Below are positions 45,801-59,416 of a DNA stretch of 64,000 nucleotides, one piece after another. The translations under genes and the position numbers were made by a program. Origin of the DNA: Edaphochlamys debaryana (lineage: Eukaryota > Chlorophyta > Chlorophyceae > Chlamydomonadales); NCBI GenBank assembly GCA_016858145.1, contig JAEHOE010000003.1, positions 620,001 through 684,000 on the forward strand, in the 5' to 3' direction. The notes under the pieces are model-generated. The model did not search any database, was not told where the DNA came from, and saw only the letters and a program-made list of their open reading frames with translations. Position 1 is the first letter of the stretch. The number at the start of each line of letters is the position of its first letter.

Positions 45801-48800
45801 CGGCAGCTCGCTGAGCAGGCCCAGCGGGCCCCCCGCGTCCCGGGCCCGCCAGGAGGCGCAGCTGCCCAGGGGCCCCTCCAGGAAGGCGCCGTCCCTGCAG
45901 GGGCGGTAGTGGAGGAGGGACCCGAGGTTCGATAGTGATAGATCAGGGATTCAACGCGCGTATCCCGACTTTCCACAACTCCCGAACTGGAGCCCATAAA
46001 TCCCGAAGTGGAGCCCACAAAGAATGCAAGCGAGCGCAGGTTGTAGTGGAAATCACCGTTGAAGTTTCAGGGGCCCCTCCACCTAGCTCCGCCGCGTGCA
46101 TTCGTCAGTGCCCGACAGCTCTTTTCCCCTCACGCGCCCCCTTCCCTCCCTTTCCCCTCCACCCCTCGCCGCACCTCAGCACGCCCAGCGAGGCCGCGTG
46201 CTGCTGCGCCCATCCGCCCGCCTCAGCCAGCAGCCCCGGCAGCGCCCCCCGCAGAGCCGCCGCCTCGCTGGTGAGCGACGCCGACTCCTGCGCCGCCGCC
46301 GCCAGCAGCGCCCCCGCCTCGGCCTCGGCGCGGTTGGCCGCAGCCAGCGCCGCCTGCGGAGGTGGGGGGTTTAGGGGAAGGGAGCGATTTCGGGGGATGG
46401 GTGGAAGGGGAGGGATTACGGACTGACAGCAGAACCACAATGGGTGCGAGCAGCACAAGGCCGGACGCGTGCTAGGCGCGGCAAGCAAACATGCCTTCCC
46501 AAAGGAGTCCCGAAGAAGCATTCGGTCCTCAGCGCCACCCTTTCACGTCTCGTGCGTTCTCCACAAGTCGCACCTTGGCCGCCGCCACGCGCGTCTGTGC
46601 CTCCGCGGCCGCGCCCCGCATGGCCTCCGCGAACGCGTGCGCCTCCGTGTAGGCCAGCAGCGCGCCCACGGCCCCGGGGCCGTCCAGCAGGGCGGGCAGG
46701 GCGGCCTCCAGCGCCTGGAGCTGCCGCTGCGCCTCGTCGGCCCTGGGGGGGGCAGGCGGGGGTGGTGGTGGGGCAGTAAGATGCAGTGAGCAGGTCACGC
46801 CGGAAGGCCCGCTCCGGTCCGAAAAGCATTCGTGCCTTCTCCTCATGTTCCGAGCAGGCACCCAGAACACCCGCCTCCCCCCTCCACCGCCTCCCCCCCT
46901 CCGCCCCTCCTCCCCCTGCCTCATCCGCAGTCCCCACCTGCTCACGAACAGCCCCAGCGCCACCGCCGCCTCCATGTCCTGCCGCGCCGCCGCGTCCTCC
47001 CGCTCCACCGCCCAGTCCACGCCGGGGTCGGACAGGATGGCGTCGGCCAGGCCCACCTGGGGGGTGGGGGCGAGGGTGGAGGGATTGGGGAGGTCAAGAG
47101 GACGTACGAAAGGGATGGGGTGAGCGTCACATCAAGTCCGTGTGACAGCATGCAAGCGACATTTCAGGGCAAGGCAAAGCCAGGCCAGGCACGCCCGACG
47201 CACCAGCGCCTCCCTCCGGCGGCGCAGGCAGCCCAGCGTCAGCTCGCAGGCGGCCCGGAAGGGGCCCTCCAGCCCCCCCACGCCCAGCGCGGTGCTCAGC
47301 ATCTGGGTCAGCCTGTGGGGTTTGCGGTGGTGGTGACAGGACGCAGGGACGGAGCAGCTGAGTCGCATCGAGGGGCACGCCTTACTCAGGATGCCCCAGA
47401 CAGCCGCAAGCAGCCTGGTCCGCGCAACCCAACGGCATCCCTCCACGCCCGAACGCATCCGCCCATCCACCCACCTGAAGGGCACCACCTCTGGCACTCG
47501 CAGCTTGGCGCCCTTGTCCCAGCAGCAGTTGTAGTCGATGTGCAGCACACACCCGCCGCCGCCGGCAGCAGCGCCCGTGCCCGAGCCTGCGCCCTCCCCG
47601 CCGCCGCCCCCCTCCAGCAGGAGCAGGTTGTCCAGGTGCCGGTCGCCCAGGCCCAGCAGGTGGCCCACCTGGGGGGGAGGAAGGGAGGGAGGGGTGGATC
47701 GGAGCAGAACGGGGAGTTGCAGGGTTGCAGGGTTGCAGGGTTGCAGGGTTGCAGGCCCAAGTCCTCCTCCTTGACTTCTCGTCCCGTTTTTAGCCCAGCC
47801 CAGTCTACTGCCCCACGCAGACATTCCACACAACATACTTGCCTTCTTCTCCCCTGTCCCTCTCTTACAACCCACCTCCACCCCACCCCACCCCGCCACC
47901 CACCATGGACATCGCCCCCAGCGACCGCGCGTACAGCTGCTGCCGCCGCCATGCGCCCGCCGCCGACCCCGCGCCGCCCCACAGCGCCCGCCCCAGGATG
48001 GCCCGGGGTGCTCCCGCCGCCAGCGACGTGAATACGGAGCGAAGCACGTCCGCGGGCCAGGCGCGGCGGGGGGTGGCGGAGGACAGACCGCGGTCCTGGA
48101 GTGCGGGGTTGCGGGGGTGTAAGATGAATGACTCGTTTGCGGATGGGCTTCATAAACCACAGGCCAGCGGCGGTCGCCCCTCAGCCGCATGCCCTGGCAA
48201 CAGGGCCTCTGCAGGCGCCGCCGCCCGCAACCGCTTCCTCTCGGCCCTCGATGCCCTCTATTGAGAGTAGCATACACAAGACCTCATCTGGGCCCTTCTT
48301 TCTTTTGCCCCGAAGCCAAAGCCCCAAACATGACCCTTTGGCCCTGGGCCCCCGCCCCCACCTGCAGCGCGGGGACCAGGGTGGCATAGAACAGGTCCAT
48401 GGGTCGGGAGGCGGCGCCGGGCGGCGGCGGCTCCAGCTCGGGGGGCGGCGGCACGCCCTCCGCTGCGGCCTTGGCGGCGCCCTCGGCCCGGGCCGCCGCC
48501 ATGGCCGCGTGGCGCTCCATGACGCTCCCCTGCACAGGTTGGGGGGCCCGGGGCGGGAGCGGGACCGGCGCTTTCGATATCCGGCACACCTCGTTTCTGC
48601 CTCTGCTTTGGTAGTGCTGACAAGACGACCCATGCTCGTAGCGCGCGTGGGCACGAGCAAGCGGTATGAAGAGCAGGCGCAGCACGCAGAGCACGGCGGC
48701 ACGGTGGAGCACAGCACGCACAGCACGGCGCAGCACGTACCTGCCAGGCCCTGAACACGGCCAGCATGGAGGTGGTGGCGGGCACCCACTGGATGAGGCC

Positions 48801-51800
48801 CGCGCGGGGGCCCAGGGGGGTCACGGCCAGGTCCCGCACGGCGCCCGGCAGTCCCCGGGCGGAGGCGGCGGGGTCGGCGGAGAGGAGCGAGCGAATGGCT
48901 CGGAGCAGCTGGGTGCGGGGCAGGGCGGGGCCGGGCACAGGGAGGCAGAGCGTGAGCGGCCCTCAGCCTCCCGCAAGTCCCATCCTTCCTTGCCGCATCT
49001 CACTTCTTGACCGTCACGCTCGACCGTCACGCGACATGATGCCGCCGGGCTTTCCCTCGCCCTCTTCCTTGCCCTCCCTCTATCCCCCACCTGCATCAGC
49101 CGCTCGTCTATTCAGCCCCTGCCCAAGCCCCCCACCCGCTGTCCTCCCCAACCCACCCTCCGTCCCCTGCCCCCTGCCCTCCCTCTCGTCCCCACCTGCA
49201 TCAGCCGCTCGTCCATCCGCAGGTCCTCCCGACCCTTGAGCAGGAAGCCGTAGCGCCGCCCGTCGCTACCCAGCAGCTCCACACGCTTGGGCCGCGTCTT
49301 GGTGGGCAGAGCCACCACCCGCGACCCCACGCCCGCAACCGTCACGCCCCCGCCGGGCCCAGATCCAGATCCAGATCCAGAGGGCCCAGATCCAGATCCG
49401 GCGGCGTCGGCGACGGTGGGCCAGAGCGAGGGCAGCCCGCCGGTGGCCTGGGCCGCCGCGGCGGCGGCCGCAGCCGGCGGCGGCGGCAGGCCGGCGGCGA
49501 GCAGGGCGGAGCCGGCGGCGCCCGAGCCGGCGCCGTCGTGGCATCCGGGCATGGGAACTTCAGAGCCAGCGAGGGCGGCAAGGCGAGGCGACAGCTGGGC
49601 CATGGGAGGCAGCGGCGCGCGCTGCTGCCTGGCTGCCGCTGCGGCGGCGGCGCGCAGCGGCGCCCAGGCCGCCGCCGGCTTGGCCCAGTCCGTAACGCCC
49701 GCGCCGTCTCGCAGCGCCGCCGCGGCGGCGCGCAGGCGCGGCAGGGCGGCGGCGGCGAAGGCGCGCTCGTGCGGGGTCTGGGCCGGGGTGGTGGCGGTGG
49801 CGCGCAGCTGTTTCTCCAGTAGCAGCAGGGCGGGGGCGGTGAGGGTGGTGTAGCGGGATGCCAGGAGCGCTTGGCGCTGGGCGCCGGAGAGGGAGGGGTC
49901 GTCGGCGACTCGGGCGGCCTCGGCTTGCAGGCTCACGGCCCTGGGGTGGGGTTGGGGTTGGGGCATTGAGGCGGGCATGAAGCGGGTAACGACGTAAGGG
50001 TAGCACCACGCGGCAGCAGGGCGGAATCCGGGCAGCATTGCACAAAGGGCAGGGGCATGGCACTTATCCTCCCCGCCTCTGGCCCGGTAGAGGGGTTTGT
50101 TGCCCGACTTGGAACTGGTTGGGGAGCAGGACACCCACCTCCTCGACAGCTCCACCTCGACCTCCGCCAGCAGCCCCGCCCAGCGCTCGTCCCACAGCAC
50201 CGTCAGCCGCTCCAGCTCGCTGACTAACAGCTCCACGCCGCTTAGTAAGCCCGGCCGGGCCCGACCCAGATCGGCCAGCAGCGCCCTCAGCTCCGGAACC
50301 ATCGACCCAGATCCAGATCCGGAATCCGGGCCGTCCTCGGCGGCGGCGCCCGCCGCCGCCGCGGCGTCGGCAGCGCGCACCTCCACGACGGCGGGGTACA
50401 GCACGGTCGACGGTGCGGCGGCGCCGACGGCGCGCAGCAGCGCCGCCAGCAGCCGCCTGGTGGCGCCGCCGGCGCCTGGCAGCTGCGCCAGGAGCTGCGG
50501 CGTCACCGCCGCCCAGGCGCCCGGCGGCACCGAGGCGAGCTGTGAGGCCAGGAGGCCCTCGATGGGGCCCGAGTGACGGACCACGATGTGGAGCACCTGG
50601 GAGGAGAGATAAGCCAGGGGGCGTGTCAAGTTACGGGGCGACACTTTGGATCAGAGAGTTCAGACCGGAAGCCAGGAGAAGGCACTGGTACAGGGAGAGT
50701 CCTACAGGGCTGCAAATTTGGAGCCCTAGCAAGCTTCCTGACGTCTGGAAGCGTAGCGTGAACGCGGCACCCGTACCTGCAGCAGTACGGGCAGTACGTC
50801 CTCGGGACGGGACACCGCCTCGGCAGCGTACGACAGCCGCAGGTAGCAGCAGTACGCCACTGCGGCGGCGCCGTACCCGGCCGCCGCAGCCTCGGCGGCG
50901 GCAGCCGCCACGCCCCCCGCTGCCCCTGCCCCTCCAACTCCGCCGCCTCCTGACGCCGCCGCCGCAGCGGCGGCGGCGGCAGCGGCAGAAGCGGCCTTGG
51001 AGCGTTGCTCTTTGGTGGTTCGGTACAGGAGGTCGGCCCAGGCCTTCCAGGCGCGCGGGGAGGCGTGGGAGAGCTGCAGCGCGCGGAGGCAGGCGCAGGC
51101 CGCCGGCAGCGCCCCCGCCCCCGCGCCCTGGAGCAGGGCCTCGGGCACCGCAAAGGCGGGGTGCGCGAGCGACTGCGGCGGCGGCGGCACGGAGGAGGAG
51201 GAGGTGGGGTGATGCGTGGCGAGCTGGGTGAGCAACACACGGCACAGCGCGCGCCAGTCGGCGGCAACCTGCCAGCCCGGGTCGAAGCCCGGCGGCGGCG
51301 GCGCGGCCGCCAGCGGCAGCCCCACCGCCGCCGCTGCCGCCGCCAGCGGCGCGGACGAAGCTCGCAGCATCCAGCGGCTCAGCGTCACGAGCGCACAGGC
51401 CATATCGTCAGCGTCGCCGCCGGCCTGCCGGCCTGGCGGCGGCGGAGCCGCCGACGCGGCCGCCACCGCCGCCACTAGCGGTGCCGTCAGCGCGGGCAGC
51501 AGCGCCCGCAGCTGTAGCTGGACCACCTGACCTGGCTGTAGCCTGCCGGAGGATGAGCTGACCAGGCTATGGGCTACAGCCAACACAGCCCTGGCTCCGT
51601 CGGCGCCTGGCCCCATGGCGCGCGCCGCCGCCGCCGCCACCAGCCGCCCCGCCAGGCCCCAGTTGGCGGCGGCGGCGGCGGCGCGGAGGTGCTCCAGCGC
51701 CAGCGCGCGGCTGGCGGCGGCAGCGGCAGCCGGGTCGACGGCGCGCAGCGGCCGCTGCAGCGCCGCCACAGTCGCCACGTCACGCAACGCCGCTGGCTGC

Positions 51801-54800
51801 AGACCGCCGTCAGCTGACAGCAACGCTGCGCCGATGCCGCCGCCGGCGGCAGCACCACTGGACCGGGCTATGAGCAGCCCGGGCCAGGGCCCTCCGGCAG
51901 CGGCTGCCGCGGCGGGGGCGCCGCCGCCGCCGCTGACGGCGACATCGAGCGCCCTGGCGGCGGCGCGCAGGGAGCAGGTCTGCAGGAGGAGCTCCCGCTG
52001 GGTGGTAGGCTCCGCCAGCGCTGCGGTCCGGACGCGGTCAGAGAGGCGGGAGAGCTCCGCCCCCACGGCCTCCCGCCAGGGCGCGAGGCCAGGCTGCGGC
52101 AGGAGCAGCGGCGCCAGAGGCTGCGGCGGAGGTGCCAGGGGCGGGCGGGAGCCATAGGGCAGGGCGCCGCGCGCCGGCGGTGGCGGCTGCATGGCGTGTG
52201 ACGGCGCGGCGGCGGAGGCGGCGGCGCCGCGCTCCAGGGCGCGCAGGGCAGACAGCAGGGTCGCGGTGGCGTCGCCTGGGGTGACAGGAACCTGTAGGAA
52301 GCGAGCGTCCCGGGGCCAGCGACCGTGACGAAGTGCCGTACCATACAAAGCCGTACGCGGAGATGCCTGGCAGATCTGTCTATCAGGCCGCGAACCTGCT
52401 CACCAACTCTGCCGCTGCGGTCCCGGGCGGCGCCGTGTCGTGTGCGGCGAGCGGGCCGAAGCGGGCCTCGATGACGGCGGCCGCGCCGGGCCACCAGCCA
52501 CCCACAGCCGGCTCCGAGGCAGCGGTGCGTCCAAACGCCGTCAGCAAACCCTGCAAGCAATAACCCACGTTCAGGCCACGATCTCACATCGCATGCAAAT
52601 CTGGTACATGTTGCGTGCTGGGCTTCGACTGCTACGGTTCCTCGCCACCGCGGCTTCGGCCATCGACACGCGACCAACGGTTGCCCTCTCCGCCCAGCTC
52701 AGGCCCCCACCCAGCCCACCTGCATGCCCGCCCAGTCGCCGAGTGCCGCGTAGCACTCGCCCACCCGCTCCGCCACAAAGGCCTGCGCCCCCGCGCCCAG
52801 CTCCAGCGCCGCAGCGGCCGGGCCCCAGGTGGGCCCCGCCTGGGCCTGGGCCTGGCCCGGGAGGGCCTGGGCCTGGGGTTGCTGGGATGGGGCGGCTGGC
52901 GGCGGTGGGGGCGGCGCGAGGAAGGCGTTGTATGCGACCAGGGCCTGCTCGTAGGCGCCGCCGGCCTGCAGGCGCAGGCCCTGAAGCCAGGCAAAGGGGT
53001 CCTGCGGTACAACGCACGAGGGGCGCGGAGGGAGGCGTGAGGACTTGATAGCGAGTGTGACTAGCGGGTGACAGCGCGCGGCGGAGGAAAGAAGGAGATG
53101 CGGGGAAGATTACAGCCGCCCGCTTGTTGCGCGCCTTGCGCCCGCAGCGGCCTCACCCTGTGTTGGCCCTTGGAGCCAGACCGAGCGCCGCGCGTCGGTG
53201 CCCTGCCGCTGCCGCCGCTGCCGGCGCGCGGGGAGGCGCCCGGGGCCGGGGCGCCGCCGGCGCCTCCTCCCGCTGCCGCGGCCGCCGCCGCCGCCGCCAC
53301 GGCCGATGCGCCGGGCAGGTGTGCGCCCTGGAGCAGGGGCTCGAACTCGCGCAGCGCCCACGCGTGCAGGCCCTGTGCACAAGGACACCGGGCAGGAATG
53401 GAGCGCCAGCAGAAGCAAAGGCAGCGGCAACAGTGACCGTGCCTGGTGGACTGTCCACGCCAGCGCCAGCAAGCGGCCTACAACGCTCAGCGCACGCTCA
53501 GCCAATTTGGGGCTTGCGCAGAGTCGAGCCCGCTCGCACTGCACCCACACGCGTTTGTAACCCCGCGAGGACACATGTCAGGCCCCCCCTCAGACCGCTG
53601 CACTTCCACCCACCCACCCACCCACCCACCTGCAGCCCGTCCGGCTCCCCCATGGCCAGCAGCGCCCCCCCCACCAGCACCAGCAGCTCCACCACCGCCC
53701 CCGCCAGCCGGGACAGGCTCGCCTCCAGACCCGCCACCGTGGCACCGGGGTTGGCGGCGCCGCCGGCGCCGCCCCCGTCAGCGGCCTCGCCAGCGGGCCC
53801 GCCCGCAGCGGCGGTGGTGGTAGTAGTGGCGGCGGAGCCGCCGCCGCCGGTCATGGCGGCTGTGGCCGCCGCTGCAGCGGCGGCGGCGGCCGCGGCGACG
53901 GCGTTGCCTGGCGGGGCTGTGGCGCCGGAGCGAGTGGGAGTGGCGGAGCCGCTGTTCCCACGCCGCTGTAGTTGCTTCAACGGGCCGCCTCTTCGTCCGC
54001 CTGGGCCGCCCTCCGCCGCCGCCTCGGCGGGCTCCGCTGGCCCTGCTCCCTCCCTGCCCCCTTGGGCCTTTGGCGCAGCAGCCGCTGCACCTCCCGCACC
54101 GCCGCGGTCCCCGGCGGCACCCGCAGCCGCCGCCCGGCGCTCTCGCGCCAGCGCCGCCAGAAGCTGCGCCTGGGAGCGCCGTACGTCCCTCAGCCGTAGC
54201 AGGCCGTGGTGGGCGGCGGCGTGGTGGGCGCCCGCAAGGGCGGCCGTGCGGGCCAGCAGCTCCCGCACCCGGGCGAACCACTCCTCGCAGACCTGGTGCA
54301 CATCATCAGGGCAGAAGGACGATACTTGAGATAAAGCTGAGCCGCAGAGAGCACTGTAGCCTGGGTTGCGACCAAGAACAGCGCTGGCAAAGCCGCAGCA
54401 CTCTCGACATGCAAACGATCACAGCCTTCATCTAGACTTGCCGCCAACCTTCAGGCCAAGCCTCGAGGGGCCACCGCTGCTCTAGCCCCTCGCCCCGCCC
54501 CGCCCGCACCCACCTTCTTGTTAGCCGCAAAGAATGCCAGCACCGGCTGAGGCAGCCCCCCGCCGCCTACCCCTCCTCCTCCCCCGCCCCCGCCTCCCCC
54601 CCAGCCTCCCGGCAGGCCCTCCGCCGCGTGCGCCACGCAGCGCTCCAGCGCCCCCACCAGCTCCAGGGCCAGCCAGGCGGCGTCGCGGGAGGGCGAGGGC
54701 GGGGCGGAGGGGTGCACGAACACGGGGCAGGCGGAGGCGGAGGCGGCGGGGCCGGACGCGCGGCGCTCCTGGGCCAGCCTGGCGTGGGTCGCCTATGGAC

Positions 54801-57800
54801 AGGGGACGAAGCGGAGGAGGGCAAGGTTGGGGAGTTCAGCGAAGGGCCTTGACCGGGTCAGTGCCTGTGTACTTAGGTGCCCTCCCTACCGACGCCCCTG
54901 CTGCGGCTCGCATCGCATGGCCAGCGGCAGGCATCCGCGGCCGTAGCGTGGCCGTACCGCCCCTCCCCCCGCCCCCGCCCGCGCACCTGCAGCATCCTCT
55001 CCAGCGCCCCCAGCGTCTGCGTGGGCCCTCCCAGGTGCGTGCGCAGGCGGTTGCCCACAATGAGCTTTGCGCCCTCCTGCACCGCCAGCCACGCAAGCGC
55101 GGGGCTGGACCGAAGCAACACGTCCGGCGCCAGCGTCACTGGCGGCGGCGGTGTGGCGGCAGCGGATGCTGCCGCCGCCACCTCTGGCAGCGCCGCTGGC
55201 GGAGGCGGCAGCGGCGGCTCCGCCGCCACCAGCCCCAACGCGAGCCGCTGCAGAGCCTCGATCCGGCCAGCGGCGTCGCCGTCGCCGTCGGCGGTGCCGC
55301 CGCCACCTGGGGCGCCGCCGGTGGGCACTCGCTTACGGAGCAGCACGCCCGCGGCGCCGCCAGCGGCGGCGGCGGACTGGAAGATGAGCTCAAACAGCTT
55401 CGCCAACTGCTGCGGTCGCATGATCTTTGCTGGCGGCGCCGTCGCAATGGAGTCCTGCCAAGTCGGCAACCACGCGCTGTACGACACTGGCCCGACGGCA
55501 GCTGAAGCCGCCAGGCTTGCCTCCGCCAGGTCCGCCACCAGCCGCGCCGCCGCCGCCGCCACCTCCGCCGCCGGGTCCGTGCACAACTCCCAAGCCATTG
55601 CCGTCAGCGGCGCAAAGCTCTCGGGGCGCGGCGGCGGCGGCAGCTGCCGAGGCGTAGCCGCTGCCGCCGCCGCTGCCGCTGGAGCTGGCAGGAAGATTGG
55701 CTGCGGGCTCGGCGGCGACGGCTGCAGGACGCGCGAGACCAAGCTGGCGGCTGCGTCAGCGGCGGCGGCACGGACGGCGGAGGCGTCACTGGCCATCGCC
55801 GCCGCCAGCGTCGCTGCCGCCAGGCCAAAGAGCGGCTCGCGGCGAAGCAGGCGAGCGGCGGACCCGCTGAGGGCGACGCTCACCAGCATGCGACGCAGGG
55901 CCATCACGACACGAAGCTGCACCGCCGGCGGCGCGGCAGAGGCGCTGGCAGCGCGGCCAGCAACGCCAGCGGGGCCTGGCCCGTCAGCAATGAGGCTGTG
56001 CAGGCCACGCAGGTACGCGCCAACGGGCGCCGACAGGGCGGCGTCGGCACGGCCTGCTGGCAGGTTCGAATGCGGTTGGTTCAGGGCTGTCTGACCCACC
56101 GTCAGCAGAGGCTGCGGCTGGGCCCACGCCGCTGTAGCGGCGGCCAGCACTGACAGCCCCGCCGCCGCCCATGCATCGCACAGGGCAGCCAGCAGCGACG
56201 CCGGCAGCGTCGCCGCCACCGCAAGCGCCAGGCCCGGCGGCGCCGAGTCCTGAGGGGCGGCAGCGGCGGCCTCGCCGTCAGCACCGCCGTCCGTCACGCC
56301 GCTGCTGCCCAACGTTTCCGGCGCCGCCGCCACCGCTACGGGCATGGCTGCGCGCAGGGCCCGCCAAGCCAGGGCCTCAACCCCCGCCGCAGAACCCGGT
56401 GACAGGAGCGCCTTGCTGCAAGCCGCCTGCAGTACCGCCAGGCTGAACGCCGCCGCCGCCAGGGCCGCCCGCTCATCGCCGCCTTCTGCAGCCGCCGTCG
56501 GGGCCAAGCCGCGGCTGACGTCAGCCAGCAGCCAGTCGACGGCGGCGGCGGCTGCCGCTGGGCCCGCCTCCGACAGGATGGCCTGCGCCAGACGTGCCGC
56601 TGCCGCCACCGCCGCCGGCTCAGGGGAGGCCCTACGGCGGAAGAGGAAAGGCATGCTCATGCGGGGCGCAGTCAGCAACTGAGTACCGGTTCACACCGTC
56701 AGCCCCGCCTTTTACCACTGGCTGCTCCCCGGCTCACCGCAGTGGTGCCACCCCGCGCTCCAGGACCAGCTCCGAAACCAACACACGCCCGACCACGCCC
56801 GCTGCGGGCGCCGCAACCCCGCCAGCGCCTCCACCGCCGCTGCCGCCGTCGCCGCCGCCAGAGCTCCCTGACGGAGGCCTTGGCTCCGCCTCAGCGAAAC
56901 GCAGAAGGCGTGCGGACAGCCCCACCAGCGCGACGGCGTCCGGTCCAGGCCCTGGCGCGCCGGACAAGAGTCCGGCGGCGGCGGCAGCGCTGCCGGTGCT
57001 GGCCGCCGGGGGGGTCTGGGGAAGGGCCGCGCCGCCGAGGGCCGCGACAGCCCACTCGAGCCCCTCCTGCAGCGCCCACAGCCGCAGCACCTCCCGGCGG
57101 CCCAGCGGCAAAGCAGCCGCGGCGGCAGCGGAGGCCCCTTCCACGTTCGCCAGCCGCAGCCCCGCTGCCGCAGCGGCGAAGCCGACAGGGCCCAAGACAT
57201 CTCCCCTCAACGCCGACGCCCCGACCGCCACCTCAGCCCCTGGCTTCGTTTGAGAGACAGTCAGGGCCTGCAGGCGCGCTGCGACGTCCTCCAGGCTCGC
57301 TCGACCCTCGGCACCGGCACCCGCCGCGGCCTTGCTGCCGCTGCCGCCGCCGTCACTAGCACTGCTGCACACGGCCTCCCACACGTCCTCCACGTCCCTC
57401 GCATCCAGCGCGGCCACGACGGACGCTGTGCTCTCCGCCAGGGCCTCCACGCAGCCACACAATCGGCCGGGCCAGGCCGCATCTGCGCCGCTGGACCTGT
57501 CGCCGCCGCTGCCGCCGCCGCTGGCGGCACTGGAGCCGGCGGGGAGGTCGATGCCGGCGGCGGCAAGGTCAGATGCGTCTAGTCCAGCAAGGGTCTGTCT
57601 AAGTAGCTTGAGCACCGAAAGGAAGCGCGGGTACAGCTGCGCGATGTGGCGAGCGGTGTCGGCGGCGGGCCGGGTGGGCAGGAGCGCTGTGAGCGCCAGC
57701 GGCAGCGCCGGCGGCGGCTGTGGCGGCAACGGCGGGGCAGCGGGGCCCTGGTGCGGCACCGGTACCGCGCCGTATGGCGCTGTGAAGGGCAGGGCGAGCT

Positions 57801-57950
57801 GTGAGGGGTGCACGGCTCCGCTTTGCACCGCGGGCGATGGCGAAGCCAGGCGCGCCACGGGGCGGAGCGAGGCGGCTGAGAGGATGTCTGTGAGGAGCTG
57901 GGCGAGTTGGAGGCAGGAGGCGGCCTGCGCGGCGGCCTCGGAGGGGTTGG

Positions 57951-57981
<31 letters not shown>

Positions 57982-59416
57982 CGCCTCGGCGGCGTCTCCC
58001 AGCATGTTGGCGGTGAGCGAGGCGGTGAGGTCGGGGTGGCTGTGCCACTGGGGCCGCAGCGCGTGCAGGACGAGGCGGACCTGGTGCCTGCGGGAGCAAC
58101 GCACAACAACCGAACCAAGTGGGCTTAGTACCGTGTCACCCTCGCCAGCCCCAGCCCCCAGCCCCAGCCCCAGCCCCAGCCCCAGCCCCAGCCCCAGCCC
58201 CAGCCCCAGCCCCAGCCCCAGCCCCAGCCCCAGCCCCAGCCCCAGCCCCAGCCCCTGCCCCAGCCCCGGCCCCGCACCTGTCCTGCTCCGCCACGCCCCC
58301 GCCCAGCGCCCAGCCGCAGAGCAGGTCGGCCAGGTCCCCGAAGGCCTGGCCCAGGGCCGCCAGCGGCGCCGCGGGCAGTGCGGCCATGAGCGTGCGCATG
58401 AGGGGCCCCAGCAGGCGCGGGGGGGTGGCGGGGGCCTCGAGCAGGCCGCACACCAGGCGCAGCAGCGACTGGGCGTACGGCTCCAGGCGGGGCGAAGGAA
58501 GTGCCGAGGCGCAGGCGTGCAGCGCGCACAGCGCCGCCTCCTGCGGGGTCGGTGATGTGGGTTGCGGGTTCGAGGTTCAGTGCGCGCGCCGCCCACCCTC
58601 TCTACCCAAGCAGTCCCCACCCATCCACCCTGCACCCCGCCGTCGTCCCCGCCGTGGCCCCTGCCTGCCCCTGTCCCTCCCCTCCCGACCCACCCTGGCC
58701 TCGGGGGTCATGCGCTGCGCCGCGGGCAGTGCGGAGCCGGGGCTGAGCACGGCCAGGCCCCAGTCCAGAAGCGCCCCGGGGGGCAGGCGCCCGGCCAGGC
58801 GGGGCTCCCGGCCGCAGGCCAGGGCCGCGCCCAGGTGGCCCAGCAGGGGGGCGGCCGCGGAGCGCACGTCGTGATGTGGGTCGGAGAGGAGCTGCAGAAG
58901 GTGGGGCCACGCGGGCGGCAGCCAGGCGGCTGCGGCGGCGAGGCTGCGAAAAGGTGGTTGGGGGTGAAGGTGGGGTGAGGTGGGGAGACTATGGGAAGCT
59001 GGGGAATGATGCGCCCAGGTGGCAGCGGATCCTTAAGTGGAAAGGATCCCATGCCAAACCTAGGTGACTAACCGAGGTGACTAGCCTGGTCAAGAGCTGG
59101 CAGACTCTATAGGACTTCCGGGTGCTCCTTTACCCCGGGTCCCTCACACAAGTGTGGCGCCCTTACCCGGGGGCGGTGGTGAGGTCTGCATGGAGGGCCC
59201 ACAGCCGCTCAACGCGGTGGGCCTGCGGCAGAGAGGGCACTGGTCAGCACAGCTGAGGCCCACCACGCGCCTAGTGTGTGCATTGCAAACAGGCCTCGTG
59301 CTTTGGTTCCTGCTGTGTGCTCTCCTCGTGCTTATACGCTTGCTCTGTGCTGTCCTCACCGGCAGCTCGCGCGGGTTCAGGGCGGGGCGGAAGTGAGGGG
59401 GGATTTGTTGGGCCAT
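39831..59416 (-). CDS. SMG1: SMG1, PI3K-related kinase of nonsense-mediated decay, 4582 aa
   Basis: Thirty minus-strand exons join in frame: 59360-59416, 59167-59222, 58694-58943, 58278-58540, 56738-58087, 54987-56631, 54514-54792, 53630-54292, 53157-53372, 52720-53001, 52404-52550, 50777-52291, 50139-50596, 49196-49940, 48741-48908, 48362-48529, 47904-48095, 47475-47668, 47204-47312, 46938-47056, 46574-46742, 46175-46353, 45708-45894, 42995-45577, 42532-42822, 42197-42334, 41605-41847, 41245-41383, 40664-41001 and 39831-40436. The kinase lobe shows [44 protein letters not shown] (D2827, N2832), HIDYN (D2863) and [13 protein letters not shown]. These, with DYN in place of DFG, are SMG1-specific. 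A C-terminal insert of about 1600 residues precedes the FATC ([20 protein letters not shown], then YEGWTAWI). SMG1 phosphorylates UPF1. Human SMG1 is 3661 aa; the excess is Ala/Gly linkers. Confidence 0.95.
47716..47755 (+). repeat. 8-bp tandem repeat in SMG1 intron 17
   Basis: Five perfect units of GTTGCAGG lie between exons 17 and 18 of SMG1. Confidence 0.8.
58146..58268 (+). repeat. Hexanucleotide repeat (CCCAGC)n in SMG1 intron 4
   Basis: About 20 nearly uninterrupted CCCAGC units. The transcribed (minus-sense) strand reads (GGGGCT)n, a run of four-guanine tracts able to form G-quadruplexes in the pre-mRNA close to the exon 4 donor. Confidence 0.9.

Noticed and set aside
43364..45814. 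Several long plus-strand frames opposite SMG1 exon 24
   Set aside because: They are Arg/Gln-rich shadows of the antisense SMG1 coding exon, with no family resemblance.
58146..58268. Tandem array as a CRISPR
   Set aside because: The units are 6 bp, contiguous and without spacers, in a eukaryotic intron.
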